Of a stretch of DNA of 64,000 nt, positions 54,698 through 64,000 are shown one piece after another (position 1 is the first letter of the stretch; every line of letters begins with the position of its first letter). The position numbers and the translations under genes were made by a program. This DNA is from Cupriavidus pauculus (GTDB taxonomy: Bacteria > Pseudomonadota > Gammaproteobacteria > Burkholderiales > Burkholderiaceae): positions 124,001-188,000 of the forward strand of contig NZ_PJRP01000008.1 in NCBI RefSeq assembly GCF_002858765.1. The letters run 5' to 3'. Under the pieces are notes generated by a model. The model was not told where the DNA came from, did no database searches, and saw nothing but the letters and a program-made list of their open reading frames with translations.

Positions 54698-55672
54698 TCA
54701 CGACCCCTGGATGCCGCGCTTGCGGATGAAGTCGCCCCAGACCTTCGATTCCGACATCGCACGCTGCTTGATGGTGTCGGCACTGCCCACAACCGGGAAC
54801 AGGTACAACGATGCCAGCTTGGCCTTGATCTGCGGATCGGCCAGCGCCGACTGCACGGCAGTGTTGAGCCGGGTCACGATCTTGGGGTCCAGGCCCGCGG
54901 GCCCCACCAGCGCGTACCAGCTCGGCATCAGCGGCACATCGATGCCAGCCTCCTTGAGCGTCGGCACATTCGGCAGTTCCTTCACGCGCTGCGCGCCGAC
55001 AATGGCCACCGGCACCACCGTACCGCCCGTGACCTGCGGCAACGCTGCGCCCAGCACGCTCACCATCGCGTCCACCTCGCCCGCCACCACGCCGGTCAGC
55101 GCGGGGCCAGAGCCCTTGTAGGCCACGTGGGTCATCTTCAGGCCCAGCTTGTCCGCCACGACTTCCATGGCCAGGTGCGTGGAGTTGCCCACGCCGGCGC
55201 TGCTGAACGTCAGGCCACCCGGCTTGTGTTTGGCCTTGTCGACAAAGGTCTGCACCGACGTGATGCCGCTGGCCTTGCTCGCCACGATCACAAACGGCGT
55301 GTCGACCACCGGCGAGATGAACGTGTAGTCCTTCTGCGGGTTGTATGGCAGCGATGTGTACAGGTGCGGGTTGAAGCTGATCTGCGACACGCCCGTCAGC
55401 AGCACCGTGTAGCCATCCGGTGCCGCTTTGGCCACGGTGCTCATCGCCACGATGCCGTTCGCGCCGGGACGGTTATCCACCACGATGGATTGCCCCAGGT
55501 CTTGCGACAGCCGGTCACTGAGCAGGCGCGCCACCACGTCGCCGCCGGAGCCGGCCGACTGCGGCACGATCATCCGGATCGGCCGGGTCGGGTACGCATC
55601 CTGCGCCTGCACAGCGCCATGGCACAACACCGCCGAGGCGAGGAACGCGGAAGCCATCAAACGTCGGTACAT
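54698..55672 (-). CDS. Bug-family (TctC-type) periplasmic solute receptor
   Basis: 324 residues from ATG at 55672, five bases after GGAGAG; the TTG just before is not needed. The signal peptide ends near AVQAQ. Bug motifs are YPTRPIRMIVPQSAGSGGDVVARL, VVDNRPGANGIVAMSTVA and THVAYKGSGPALTGVVAGEVDAMV. It is divergent from a CocE/NonD-type hydrolase across 359 bp. The hydrolase could process the compound it binds, which is an inference. Confidence 0.93.
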   Translation of the reverse strand: MYRRLMASAFLASAVLCHGAVQAQDAYPTRPIRMIVPQSAGSGGDVVARLLSDRLSQDLGQSIVVDNRPGANGIVAMSTVAKAAPDGYTVLLTGVSQISFNPHLYTSLPYNPQKDYTFISPVVDTPFVIVASKASGITSVQTFVDKAKHKPGGLTFSSAGVGNSTHLAMEVVADKLGLKMTHVAYKGSGPALTGVVAGEVDAMVSVLGAALPQVTGGTVVPVAIVGAQRVKELPNVPTLKEAGIDVPLMPSWYALVGPAGLDPKIVTRLNTAVQSALADPQIKAKLASLYLFPVVGSADTIKQRAMSESKVWGDFIRKRGIQGS

Positions 55673-56031
55673 CAATACTCTCCAATCGAATCGAAGCCAG
55701 TCACGAAATTTTCATGGCGATGGTATGGATCTGCGCGAGCCACGACCAATACGGATTGTCGATGCCAACATAGGCTAGGGCTATGCCCGGTGAAAACCCT
55801 GACGCACCCGCCCATCCATGGGGCCTCTACGCACTATTGCAATGCAGCATCGACGCCCCACGCACCGGCCTTGTGCCTGGCAGGCAGGTTTTCCGGCGGA
55901 TCGACACGTGGCGGTGTGGCTGGCCATAGGGCCGACCTATGACCAGATCGGAATTTCGTCTTTCCGCAACCGCAGGACCGCTCCGTACCATGGGGCCGTT
56001 ATCCAGGCCCTTCTGCACAAGCACACAAGTC
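55673..56031. other. 359-bp divergent region between Bug receptor and CocE-type hydrolase
   Basis: No coding sequence is supported; an in-frame ATG at 55939 gives an unlikely extension of the hydrolase. I see no strong repeat. Promoters for both genes, and possibly a site for the LysR protein at 57985, should lie here. Confidence 0.4.
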
Positions 56032-57876
56032 ATGTCCGACATCGATACCCGTGGCAACGCGTGGCTGACGCCGCCGTCCGCCTATCTGGCAAGCCGACCG
56101 TCCACCTTCGCCGTACCGGTCCAGCCAGCCTCCTGCTATCTGCCCATGCGCGACGGCTGCCGCCTGGCCGCCGATGTGTACCTGCCGCAGCCGCTGCCGG
56201 GCAGCGCCGCACCGGACACCTTTCCCACCGTGGTCATCTTCACGCCGTACTACCGGCGCTTCCGCCTGTCCCGTCCCGGCGCGGAACCCAGCCCCAACGG
56301 CGCCAAGTACCGCGATGCCTTCGTGCCCAAGGGCTACGCGGTGGTCGTGGTCGATGTGCGCGGCACCGGCGCCAGCTTCGGCACGCGCGACGCGCTACGG
56401 TCGCCCACCGAGCGCGACGACTACTACGAAGTAGCCGAATGGATCGCCAACCAGCCGTGGTCGAACGGCAGGATCGGCTCCACCGGCATTTCCTACCTGG
56501 GCGCGGCGGCCTGCTTCCTGGCCAGTACCGGCCACCCGGCAGTCAAGGCCATCGCCCCGCTGTTCTCGGTATCCGACATCTACAGCGAGCAGTTGTACCC
56601 CGGCGGCATGCTGTCGAAGGTCTGGGTGGAAGCCTATGACGAGCTGATGCTCGCGCTGGACCAGGACCGTCGTGACCTGGTAGCCGGCTTTCCCTACTTC
56701 AACGACCCCACCTTCCAGGGCCCCGAGCGTACCGACGAGGACGCCGACGGTGCACTGGTGGCCGCCGCTGTCGCCGAGCACCGCAACAACTTCACGCTGG
56801 CCGATCTGGTGCCCGAGTTCGCCTACCGCGACGGCGCGGCCTTTCACGACCCGTCGCTCAATTCCGGCAGCTGCAGCCCGTACCGCTATCTCGACGGCAT
56901 CGCGCCCGACGTCGCCGTCTATTCGATCTCGGGCTGGTACGATGGCGGCGGCTACGCCAACGGTGCCATCACGCGCTTTCTGTCGCTGCCGTCGCACGAC
57001 AGCCGCCTGCTGCTGGGCCCGTGGGACCACGGTGCGCGCACCAACGTGTCGCCCTGGCGCGACCGCGCCGCATCCGACTTTCCGCTCCTGGGCGAAGTGC
57101 TGCGCTTCTTCGATCACCACCTGCTTGGCCTACCCACCGGCCTGGAACGCGAAGCGCGCGTGCATTACCACAGCATCCACGACAACCGGTGGCAGCCGGC
57201 CGACGCCTGGCCGCCCGCCCCGGCCAGCACCCGGCTGCACCTGACGGAAGGCAGCGCGCTGTCTGTCACACCGCAATCGGGGTCCTCCACGGCCCCGACG
57301 CAGGTCAGCTTCGACTGGACCACTGGCCGCCAGACGCGCTACGAGCGGCTGGGTGCCGCCAATATCGAGGACTACTACGCCGACTGGGGCCAGCATGAGG
57401 CGGCGCTGCCGCATTTCGACTCGGCGCCGCTGACGTCGCCGATGGCGATTGCGGGCCACGTCGTGGCCCACCTGCAGGTGGCCTCGTCACAGCCCGACGC
57501 GGCGGTGTTCGTCTATCTGTCGGAAGTGGAAGCCGATGGCACGGTGCGCTATATCACCGAGGGCATGCTGCGTGCTTCGCACCGGAAGACCGAGCCTTGC
57601 CCGGCGGAATACCGCACAAGCTGGCCGTATCGCGCGCACCGCCGCGCCGACGCCGAACGGTTGACACCGGGCGAGCCCGTCACGCTGGACTTCGCGCTGC
57701 TGCCCGTGGCGTGGACGCTGGCCACCGGCAGCCGGCTGCGTGTGTCGATCGCGGGCGCCGACCGTGGCCACTTTCCGCAGGTACCTCACGGCCGTCCGCC
57801 TCTGCTGACCCTGGGCCTGGGCCGCGGCGGCTGCCATATCGACGTGCCCGTGACCGCCCAGGCAAGCGGCCGCTAG
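56032..57876 (+). CDS. CocE/NonD-family alpha/beta hydrolase
   Basis: 614 residues from ATG at 56032. The Xaa-Pro peptidase (S15)-like catalytic domain shows MRDGCRLAADVYLP, VVDVRGTGASFG, the nucleophile in GSTGISYLGAAACF, and LLLGPWDHGAR with the His. The C-terminal jelly-roll (PepX-C) domain has AAVFVYLSEVEADG and SRLRVSIAGADRGHF. Members hydrolyse esters such as cocaine, or amide bonds of acyl-peptides. There is no signal peptide, so it is cytosolic. A LysR gene follows on the same strand 108 bp later. Confidence 0.92.
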   Translation: MSDIDTRGNAWLTPPSAYLASRPSTFAVPVQPASCYLPMRDGCRLAADVYLPQPLPGSAAPDTFPTVVIFTPYYRRFRLSRPGAEPSPNGAKYRDAFVPKGYAVVVVDVRGTGASFGTRDALRSPTERDDYYEVAEWIANQPWSNGRIGSTGISYLGAAACFLASTGHPAVKAIAPLFSVSDIYSEQLYPGGMLSKVWVEAYDELMLALDQDRRDLVAGFPYFNDPTFQGPERTDEDADGALVAAAVAEHRNNFTLADLVPEFAYRDGAAFHDPSLNSGSCSPYRYLDGIAPDVAVYSISGWYDGGGYANGAITRFLSLPSHDSRLLLGPWDHGARTNVSPWRDRAASDFPLLGEVLRFFDHHLLGLPTGLEREARVHYHSIHDNRWQPADAWPPAPASTRLHLTEGSALSVTPQSGSSTAPTQVSFDWTTGRQTRYERLGAANIEDYYADWGQHEAALPHFDSAPLTSPMAIAGHVVAHLQVASSQPDAAVFVYLSEVEADGTVRYITEGMLRASHRKTEPCPAEYRTSWPYRAHRRADAERLTPGEPVTLDFALLPVAWTLATGSRLRVSIAGADRGHFPQVPHGRPPLLTLGLGRGGCHIDVPVTAQASGR

Positions 57877-57984
57877 TGCCGGATAGCGCCGGATCACCCG
57901 CGATAAGGCAGATGACGCCAGGACGATGCCTGCCCCGGCACATGAAGTGCTAGAGTGGGCATCCGTCCCTACGTTTCCGCAGTC

Positions 57985-58968
57985 ATGGATTTCCGGCAGC
58001 TTCGCTATTTCGCGCGCATCGTCGAACTCGAGAGCATTACCGCCGCAGCCGATGCGCTGCATATCGCCCAGCCGTCGCTAAGCCAGCACGTGGTCAACCT
58101 GGAGTCCGAGCTGGGCGCCAAGCTGCTGGTGCGCGGGCCGTTTGGCGCCCGCCCCACCGAGACCGGCCAGATCCTGTATCGGCACGCCAAGATGGTGCTG
58201 CGCCAGATGGAGGAAGCGCATGCGGCCGTCCGGCATGGCCGCGATGTGCCGTCGGGCCACGTCAGGGTGGGCCTGCCCACCAGCACGTCGCGTGTGCTGG
58301 CCGTGCCGCTGCTGCAGTTCGTCACCCGCAACGTGCCGGACGTGACGGTCGAGATCGTGGAAGGCAGCAGCGCCGACCTGGCCGAACTCGTGACGGCGCA
58401 GAAGCTCGACCTGTGCATCGCCATGGATGCCCAGCAGCGTCCGAACATGCATCTTGTGCCGTTGCTCGATGAAGACCTGATGGCCGTGGGCCCAGGGTCG
58501 GCGCAGCGCGACGCGGCGCTGACCCTGGCCGAGATGGCCGCGCTGCCGCTGCTGCTGCCGAGCTTTCCCAATTCGGTGCGGGTGCTGACGGACCGCGCGT
58601 TCGTCGCCGCCGGGCTCGAACTGAAGCTCGTGGCCGAAACCAGCGCGGTGTCGGTGCTGCTGTCGGCCGTCAGCGCCGGCATGGGGTGGACCATCCTGCC
58701 CTGCAGCGCCCTGGCCACCGAACCGCCCGAGGCATTCGCGTGCGTGCCGATCTCCGATTCGTCGCTGGTGCGCCGCGTGTTCCTGTGCGTGGCAGGCGCC
58801 GCACGGCTCAGCCTTGCCTGCAAGACGGTCGAAGACGCCCTGCTGAAGCTCATCGTCGATGCCATCGCCACCCAGGCCTGGAAAGGCGTCAGCCCGCTTG
58901 GCAGCCTGACCGGCGCCAGCGCCGACGCGCTATCGGCCCAGCTTCCCGGCCTCGCTGCGAAGCAGTGA
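57985..58968 (+). CDS. LysR-family transcriptional regulator
   Basis: 327 residues from ATG at 57985 (MDFRQLRYFARIVELESITA). The HTH is AADALHIAQPSLSQHVVNLE (about 22-41), followed by a LysR substrate domain like those of Cbl/NAC-type nitrogen-assimilation regulators. It probably regulates the CocE-type hydrolase and the divergent Bug gene. Its 3' end overlaps the convergent LysR gene by 39 bp. Confidence 0.92.
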   Translation: MDFRQLRYFARIVELESITAAADALHIAQPSLSQHVVNLESELGAKLLVRGPFGARPTETGQILYRHAKMVLRQMEEAHAAVRHGRDVPSGHVRVGLPTSTSRVLAVPLLQFVTRNVPDVTVEIVEGSSADLAELVTAQKLDLCIAMDAQQRPNMHLVPLLDEDLMAVGPGSAQRDAALTLAEMAALPLLLPSFPNSVRVLTDRAFVAAGLELKLVAETSAVSVLLSAVSAGMGWTILPCSALATEPPEAFACVPISDSSLVRRVFLCVAGAARLSLACKTVEDALLKLIVDAIATQAWKGVSPLGSLTGASADALSAQLPGLAAKQ

Positions 58969-59868
58969 CACGAAGTCGAGCAGCATCTCGTCGGCGCCGC
59001 CCCGGCGCCACACCGCGCCCACGGGCCCGAACGATCCGACATCGGCCAACGGCAGGATAGCGACGAGCCCACGGCTCTGCAGATGCGCCGCCATCGCCGC
59101 CGAGCAGACGCCGACATGATCGCTGCCGCGCACCACCGATTCCAGCACCACGATCGATCCGGTTTCGATCTTCGGCTTGATGCCGGCGCCACCGCGTTCC
59201 AGCAAGGTGTTTTCCAGCCGCACCCGCATCAGCGTGTCGCGCGGCGGCATCAGCCACGGATAGCCGAACACGTCGGCCCAGCTCACGCGGCGCGCCGTGG
59301 CCAGCGGATGGTCGGGGCCCACGACGATCGCGATGTCATCGGCAAACAGCACCTCGTGTTCCAGATGCTGACCGTAGGCGCGGGCGTCGATCGACCCCAC
59401 CACCAGGTCGTACTCGCGCTCCTCCAGGCCGCTCAGCAGCGCGTTGAACACGCCCTCTGTCACCTGGAACGACACATCCGCATGGCGCGCCTGGAAGGCC
59501 AGCACCGCGCGCGGAATCAGATGGGCGATACCGGCCGTGACACTGCCAATGTGCACGCGCGCCACGTCGCCCTTGGCCAGCGACAGCAGCTCGGCGTTGG
59601 TCCGCCCCACCTCGCCCAGCACCCGCAGCGCCAGCTTGCGCACGGCCTCGCCGGCGGCCGTCAGCTTCATCTGCTTGCCGCGCAGCACCAGCTTCGTACC
59701 GACCAGATCCTCCATCTCGCCCAGCCAGTGCGACATGGCAGACTGGGTCATATGCAGGCGCTGGGCGGCCAGCGTCAGCGTGCCCGCCTCGTGCAGGACC
59801 AGGAACGATTCAAGGTGACGCATCCGCAACCGGCGCGCCCAGGCTACGGTGTCCGGAGACTGCAACAT
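58930..59868 (-). CDS. LysR-family transcriptional regulator, divergent from the Bug/GGT pair
   Basis: 312 residues from ATG at 59868; ATGs at 59898 and at the MRHLESF residue are alternatives, none with a strong ribosome site. The HTH is AAQRLHMTQSAMSHWLGEME and the effector domain includes VTEGVFNALLSGLEEREYDLVVG, as in GbpR-type regulators. It is divergent from the Bug receptor at 59990 and likely controls that receptor and the gamma-glutamyltransferase-family gene behind it. Confidence 0.9.
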   Translation of the reverse strand: MLQSPDTVAWARRLRMRHLESFLVLHEAGTLTLAAQRLHMTQSAMSHWLGEMEDLVGTKLVLRGKQMKLTAAGEAVRKLALRVLGEVGRTNAELLSLAKGDVARVHIGSVTAGIAHLIPRAVLAFQARHADVSFQVTEGVFNALLSGLEEREYDLVVGSIDARAYGQHLEHEVLFADDIAIVVGPDHPLATARRVSWADVFGYPWLMPPRDTLMRVRLENTLLERGGAGIKPKIETGSIVVLESVVRGSDHVGVCSAAMAAHLQSRGLVAILPLADVGSFGPVGAVWRRGGADEMLLDFVSLLRSEAGKLGR

Positions 59869-59989
59869 GAACAAATACTCATACAAGGTTCGGAACATTT
59901 CATTGGCCGTTCCGCGCATCCCGCGCCATTATTGGCGCTTCTGCGGCCGCGGAACAATCCATGGAATCACTGATCAAGAAGGACACGAC

Positions 59990-60973
59990 ATGAGAAAAAT
60001 CTCCATCATGGGGAAACTGCTGGCCGCGATGCTCGCAGTGGGTGCATCGGCGCCGGGCTGGGCATGCGGCGAAGCGGGGAACACGCGGCCCATCAAGCTG
60101 GTGGTCTCGCAGCAGGCCGGCGGCAGCACCGATACGCTGGCGCGCATGTGGGCCGAGACGGCGTCGAAGGAACTGGGCACCACCGTGCTCGTGGAAAACA
60201 AGGCCGGCGCCGGTGGCGTGATCGCGGCCAAGTACGTGCTGTCCCAACCTGCCGATGGATGCACGCTGTTCCTGGCCGGCGTCTCGCAGATGGTGCTGAA
60301 CAAGTTCGCCTACGCCCCGCTGTCGTACAAGCCCGAAACCGACTTCACCCCCGTGTCGGTGCTGACCACGGTGCCGTTCGTGCTGGTGGCCAATCCGCAG
60401 ACCGGCTTCCACACGCTGGCCGACCTGGTGGCTGCCGCCCGCGCCAAGCCCGGCAAGATCAATTTCGCGTCGTCGGGCAATGGCAATTCCACGCACCTGG
60501 TGGTGGAGCTGTTCCAGAAGAACCAGAACATCCACATGACGCATGTGCCGTACAAGGGCGAGCCCGATGGCGTGGTGGCCACCGTGGGCGGCCAGACGCA
60601 GGTCATGGCGCCGGTGCTGAGCACGGCCATGCCGCAGATTCGCGCCGGCAAGCTGGTGCCGCTGGTGCTGTTCGCGCCAAAGCGGCTGCCAGACCTGCCG
60701 GACGTGCCGACCGCGTCCGAGCTTGGCCTGTCCGGGCTGGATGACCTGGGCTGGATGGGTGTGGCCGCCAAGGGCGGCACGTCGCCCGATGTCGTGAAGC
60801 GCCTGCACGCCGTGTCGCAGGTCTTCCTGGCCGACAAGGGCACGCTCGACAAGCTCAAGACCATGCAGGTGGTGCCGATGCCCGGCCCGTCCGGCATGCT
60901 CATGCAGATGACCGTGCGCGACACCGCCAAGGTGCAGGACGCACTGGGCTCCGTCGACTTCCAATCCAGGTAA
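59990..60973 (+). CDS. Bug-family (TctC-type) periplasmic solute receptor
   Basis: 327 residues from ATG at 59990 (AAGGA six bases upstream). The signal peptide ends near APGWAC. The N-terminal strand TRPIKLVVSQQAGGSTDTLARM, VENKAGAGGVIAAKYV and THVPYKGEPDGVVATVGGQTQV match the family. It has two Cys near the mature N-terminus and in PADGCTL, rare among Bug proteins. The gamma-glutamyltransferase-family gene starts 10 bases after its stop, so both are co-transcribed. Confidence 0.93.
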   Translation: MRKISIMGKLLAAMLAVGASAPGWACGEAGNTRPIKLVVSQQAGGSTDTLARMWAETASKELGTTVLVENKAGAGGVIAAKYVLSQPADGCTLFLAGVSQMVLNKFAYAPLSYKPETDFTPVSVLTTVPFVLVANPQTGFHTLADLVAAARAKPGKINFASSGNGNSTHLVVELFQKNQNIHMTHVPYKGEPDGVVATVGGQTQVMAPVLSTAMPQIRAGKLVPLVLFAPKRLPDLPDVPTASELGLSGLDDLGWMGVAAKGGTSPDVVKRLHAVSQVFLADKGTLDKLKTMQVVPMPGPSGMLMQMTVRDTAKVQDALGSVDFQSR

Positions 60974-60983
60974 GGACCGTCCC

Positions 60984-62609
60984 ATGACAAATCCTGGAAT
61001 GGTGACCTGCCCGCAGCCGGAAGCGGCCGAGTCGGGCGTCGAGATCCTGAAGGCGGGCGGCAATGCCGTGGATGCGGCCGTGGCCTGCGCGCTGGCGCAG
61101 ACCGTGGTCGATCCCCTCATGTGCGGCATCGCGGGCTTTGGTACCGGCGCGGTGTACATGCGCGACACCCGTGCCCACGAATATTTCGACTTCCACGCCA
61201 CGGCCCCGGCCAGCGCACGCCCCGACATGTGGGCCGATCTGCTCGAAGGCGAGGCGCGCGACGGCTTTGGCTTCTTCATCAAGGACCGTCTCAACGACAT
61301 CGGCTATCAGTCGATCGCCACCCCCGGCACGCTGCGCGGCCTGGAAGCCATGCACGCCGCGCACGGCCGCCTGCCGTGGCGCGAGGTGGTGGCACCCGCC
61401 ATCGCCTGGGCACGCGACGGCTATTTTGTGCGTCCCGGCATGCATGCGTTCTGGATGGACGAAGCCACGCTGGGCCGCGCCAGCAACCGCGAGCGGCTGG
61501 CCTTCAGCGAATCGGGCCGCCGCGTCTACTGCCGCGAAGACGGCTGGCCCCGGCCCATCGGCGCACCCATCGTCAACACCGACATGGCCGATGTGCTTGA
61601 CGTCATTGCGCGCGACGGCGCCGATGCCTTCTACCGGGGATCGATTGCCGACGCCATCGTCGCGGACATGCAGGCCAACGGCGGCCTGCTGAACCGCCAG
61701 GACCTGGCGGACTACCGCGTGATCCGCCAGAAGCCGCTGTTCGGCCGTTATCGCGACCGCGTCATCGCCACGAACCAGCCGCCCGGGGGCGGCGCAATGC
61801 TGCTGGAGATGCTGCACGCGCTGGAGCAGTTCGACCTGCGCTCGATGCCGCACAACTCGCCCGAATACCTGCGCATCGTCTGCGAAGTCATGAAGCAGGC
61901 CACCGTGGACAAGGACATGCATCTGGGCGACCCGGCCTTCGTCGACATCCCGCTCGAACGCCTGCTGTCTTCCGAGCGCGCCGCGCAGACCGCCGCCGCC
62001 GTGCGCGCGCACGAGAAGGTGTCTGTCACGCGCGTGAACCCCGGCCACGTGGTGCCGCGCGATACCACGCACCTGTCGGTCGTGGACGGCGACGGCAACT
62101 GCGTGTCGCTGACGCATTCGCTGGCCATGCCATCCGGCGCCATCACGCCCAGCCTGGGCTTCATGTACAACGGGTGCATGGGCGTCTTCGATCCCCGCCC
62201 GGGCCGCGCCGGCAGCATCGCACCGGGCAAGCGTCGTTTCACGTCGTCGTGCCCCACTATCGTGTTCCGCGACAACCAGCCGGAGATCGTGCTCGGCGCG
62301 CCGGGCGGCACGCAGATCGCCATGGGCGTGCTGCAGGTCATCCTGAATGCGGTGGACCATGGCATGCCGATCCAGGACGCCGTGTCGGCCCCGCGTTTCT
62401 CGTCGACCAGCAATGCCATCGACGTCTGCAACCGCATCCCGCGCGCGGTCTGCCGGCAGCTCGAACAGCAGGGCTACGAGGTGATCCGCAATCCGTACAA
62501 CTACACGATCGGATGGGTGCATGCGGTACATATCGACGGCACCGCGCTGCGCGGTGGCGCGGACCCCGGGCGCGATGGCGTCGCGTACTCGACCGACTCA
62601 CTGATGTAA
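60984..62609 (+). CDS. Gamma-glutamyltransferase-family protein (no signal peptide)
   Basis: 541 residues; AAGGA precedes ATG. Family features are GGNAVDAAVACALAQTVVDPLMCGIAGFGTG, the autocatalytic Thr in PRDTTHLSVVDGDGNCVSLTHSL, and LGAPGGTQIAMGVLQVILNAVDHG. The N-terminus MTNPGMVTCPQPEAAESG has no signal peptide, so a cytosolic amidase-like role is likely. It is coupled to a Bug receptor and differs clearly from the 37904-39493 paralogue, suggesting separate substrates. Confidence 0.9.
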   Translation: MTNPGMVTCPQPEAAESGVEILKAGGNAVDAAVACALAQTVVDPLMCGIAGFGTGAVYMRDTRAHEYFDFHATAPASARPDMWADLLEGEARDGFGFFIKDRLNDIGYQSIATPGTLRGLEAMHAAHGRLPWREVVAPAIAWARDGYFVRPGMHAFWMDEATLGRASNRERLAFSESGRRVYCREDGWPRPIGAPIVNTDMADVLDVIARDGADAFYRGSIADAIVADMQANGGLLNRQDLADYRVIRQKPLFGRYRDRVIATNQPPGGGAMLLEMLHALEQFDLRSMPHNSPEYLRIVCEVMKQATVDKDMHLGDPAFVDIPLERLLSSERAAQTAAAVRAHEKVSVTRVNPGHVVPRDTTHLSVVDGDGNCVSLTHSLAMPSGAITPSLGFMYNGCMGVFDPRPGRAGSIAPGKRRFTSSCPTIVFRDNQPEIVLGAPGGTQIAMGVLQVILNAVDHGMPIQDAVSAPRFSSTSNAIDVCNRIPRAVCRQLEQQGYEVIRNPYNYTIGWVHAVHIDGTALRGGADPGRDGVAYSTDSLM

Positions 62610-62637
62610 CGGAACCGCGCGGCACCGAGCGGCACCA

Positions 62638-62660
62638 CGCCGGCCGCCCTGCGGCCGGCG
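62638..62660. terminator. Hairpin between the GGT-family gene and the ABC exporter
   Basis: A perfect 10-bp stem, CGCCGGCCGC (62638-62647) and GCGGCCGGCG (62651-62660), with a 3-base loop, lies between convergent genes. There is no U-tract. Confidence 0.55.
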
Positions 62661-62668
62661 CCACCAGA

Positions 62669-64000
62669 TCAATCGCCGCGCCTTGCCAGCACTGCGTCGC
62701 GCGGCCCGGCATCGACCACCCGGCCGGCTTCTACCACGACGATGGTGTCGAATCGCGCCAGCAGGCTTGGCCGATGGACCGAAGCGACGATGCAGGCCGA
62801 CGGGAAGGCCGCGAACATGCGGTCGAACACGCGGCCTTCGGCCTGCGGATCGAGCGCACTGGTCGGTTCGTCGAGCAGCAACAGCGAACTGCCCTGCGCC
62901 GCCAGCGCCCCGCGCGCCAGGGCCAGCCGCTGCCGCTGGCCGCCGGACAGATTGGCACCACGCTCGCTGAGCGGGCTGGCCAGCCCATCGGGCATGCGCT
63001 GCAGCACCTCGTCGAACACGCCCGTATGCACGGCCGCCTGCAGCGCCGCCGCATCGGCCGGCTCGCCGAAGGTCAGGTTCTCTTGCACGCTGGCCTCGAA
63101 CACCTCGGCCTCCTGCGGAATCAGCGTGGCCAGCGCGCGCAGTTCGATCCAGTCCTCGGCCATGCCGTCGCGGCGCAGTTCGCCGTGCTGCGGGCGATAG
63201 AGGCCTGCCAGCGCGCGCAGCAGCGTGCTCTTGCCGCCGCCACTGGGGCCGATCAGCGCAATCCGCGCACCGCGCCGCAGTTGCAGATCGATACCGTGCA
63301 GCCCCCCGCGCGCATCGTCGGCGTAGCGCCAGGTGGCGCCGCGCAGTTCCAGCGTCTGCCAGGGGGCATCGGGTATCACGGCAGGCACCGCCGCGTCCGG
63401 GTCGCCGGGCGTCGCCCAGATTGGCTCGGCGCTGCCGTAGTCCGTATGCATGCGCGCGAAGCTCTGGAAGTTGGACGCCATCGCACCAACCACCGTCGCG
63501 GCCTGCTGCGCATACTGGTAGATCATGAAGACCGTGCCCAGCAGCACCGCCTGGCCGGGCTGCCGCGCCTGCAGCACGTACACCACCACCAGAATCCACG
63601 TCAGCCCCATGCCAAGCAGGTCGACGGCAAACCATTTGCCTTCGTTGACCACCACCGCGCGGCGCAGCGGTGCCATCACGGCCGCCATGCGATGGTCCAG
63701 CAGCTTGCGCGACGCGACCTGCAGCCGCAGCCCGATCACCGTGCCGGCGTTGCCGACAAAATCCAGCAACGCGGCGGCATAGCGACGCTCCGCGTCATTC
63801 TCGGCACGCGCCAGTTGCATCAGGGTACGGTCGAAACGCAGGATGATCAGCGCGACCACCACATAGCCGGTCACGGCGATCACGCCACTCGTGCGCGACA
63901 GCAGCGCCAGCGCGACGATCGGCCCCACGAAGTTGAACGCGCTTTGCAGGTAGCCAAACTGGTTCTGGGCGAAGTCCGACAGCGCGCGGCTGGACTGCAC
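62669..64000 (-). CDS. ABC exporter half-transporter (fused TMD-NBD), 5' part beyond the window
   Basis: At least 443 residues, with the frame open to the right edge. The visible membrane part shows about four helices (FVGPIVALALL, VTGYVVVALIIL, GMGLTWILVVVYVL, LLGTVFMIYQYA), then the nucleotide-binding domain: Walker A GPSGGGKST, signature LSGGQRQRLALARG, Walker B LLLLDEPTSALDP and switch His in VASVHRPS. It is a homodimeric or heterodimeric exporter of unknown substrate. The membrane part is spaced like ABC_membrane-type exporters rather than importers. Confidence 0.88.
   Translation of the reverse strand: MQSSRALSDFAQNQFGYLQSAFNFVGPIVALALLSRTSGVIAVTGYVVVALIILRFDRTLMQLARAENDAERRYAAALLDFVGNAGTVIGLRLQVASRKLLDHRMAAVMAPLRRAVVVNEGKWFAVDLLGMGLTWILVVVYVLQARQPGQAVLLGTVFMIYQYAQQAATVVGAMASNFQSFARMHTDYGSAEPIWATPGDPDAAVPAVIPDAPWQTLELRGATWRYADDARGGLHGIDLQLRRGARIALIGPSGGGKSTLLRALAGLYRPQHGELRRDGMAEDWIELRALATLIPQEAEVFEASVQENLTFGEPADAAALQAAVHTGVFDEVLQRMPDGLASPLSERGANLSGGQRQRLALARGALAAQGSSLLLLDEPTSALDPQAEGRVFDRMFAAFPSACIVASVHRPSLLARFDTIVVVEAGRVVDAGPRDAVLARRGD

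Overview
The window is high-GC, densely coded, and reads as a chromosome or megaplasmid segment of a beta-proteobacterium of the Burkholderiaceae, most like Cupriavidus/Ralstonia. The basis is five orphan 'Bug' (TctC-type) solute receptors, a tcuAB pair, long GC-rich shadow reading frames and the general gene repertoire. This placement is an inference from gene content; no rRNA or other taxonomic marker is present. I found no tRNA, rRNA, CRISPR array, transposase or integrase.

Layout. 0-4.3 kb: an overlapping run of an HxlR-type regulator (cut by the window edge), an EmrA-like adaptor, an EmrB-like 14-TM pump, a small exported protein and an atypical SDR. 4.3-8.1 kb: ketopantoate-reductase-like protein, thiolase, and a LysR/LysE divergent pair. 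8.4-10.5 kb: a compact minus-strand operon of small proteins (RidA, cupin, DsbA-like, NTF2-like). 10.6-20.7 kb: an iron-acquisition block with a PKHD hydroxylase, two TonB-dependent siderophore receptors, a two-component system, a Fur-family regulator, a membrane-anchored LuxR protein and a DUF4198-like periplasmic protein. Three or four Fur-box-like sites tie it together. 20.9-29.5 kb: LysR/MFS, a luciferase-like oxidoreductase, a second atypical SDR, a lipoyl-E3 fusion, a frameshifted PAAR gene with a Trp-rich neighbour, and a GlxA/HD-domain divergent pair.

30-42 kb is a long minus-strand catabolic block: 2-hydroxyacid dehydrogenase, Bug receptor, PDC-hydrolase-like amidohydrolase, Bug receptor, class II aldolase, TcuB, TcuA, gamma-glutamyltransferase-family protein, Bug receptor, and an aminotransferase divergent from a MocR regulator. 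It looks like uptake and oxidation of organic acids (tricarballylate or a relative) plus an amino compound. 43.8-50.8 kb holds a conserved unknown, an MltF-like lytic transglycosylase, a Kef-type antiporter, a second unknown, a ClpP-like/LprI fusion followed by an 8-bp microsatellite, and a small Arg/Gln-rich exported protein. 51.2-54.6 kb is an aspD-aspT aspartate decarboxylation operon. 54.7-62.6 kb returns to Bug receptors, with a CocE-type hydrolase, two LysR regulators and a second Bug/gamma-glutamyltransferase pair. The window ends inside an ABC exporter.

The points I would check first are: the PAAR gene broken at a six-G tract beside an aromatic-rich small ORF; a 29-bp near-identical element upstream of both the ridA operon and an MFS gene; the shared AATGATTSSTATT sites across the iron block; two SDRs lacking the catalytic Tyr; and the repeated Bug/gamma-glutamyltransferase modules.
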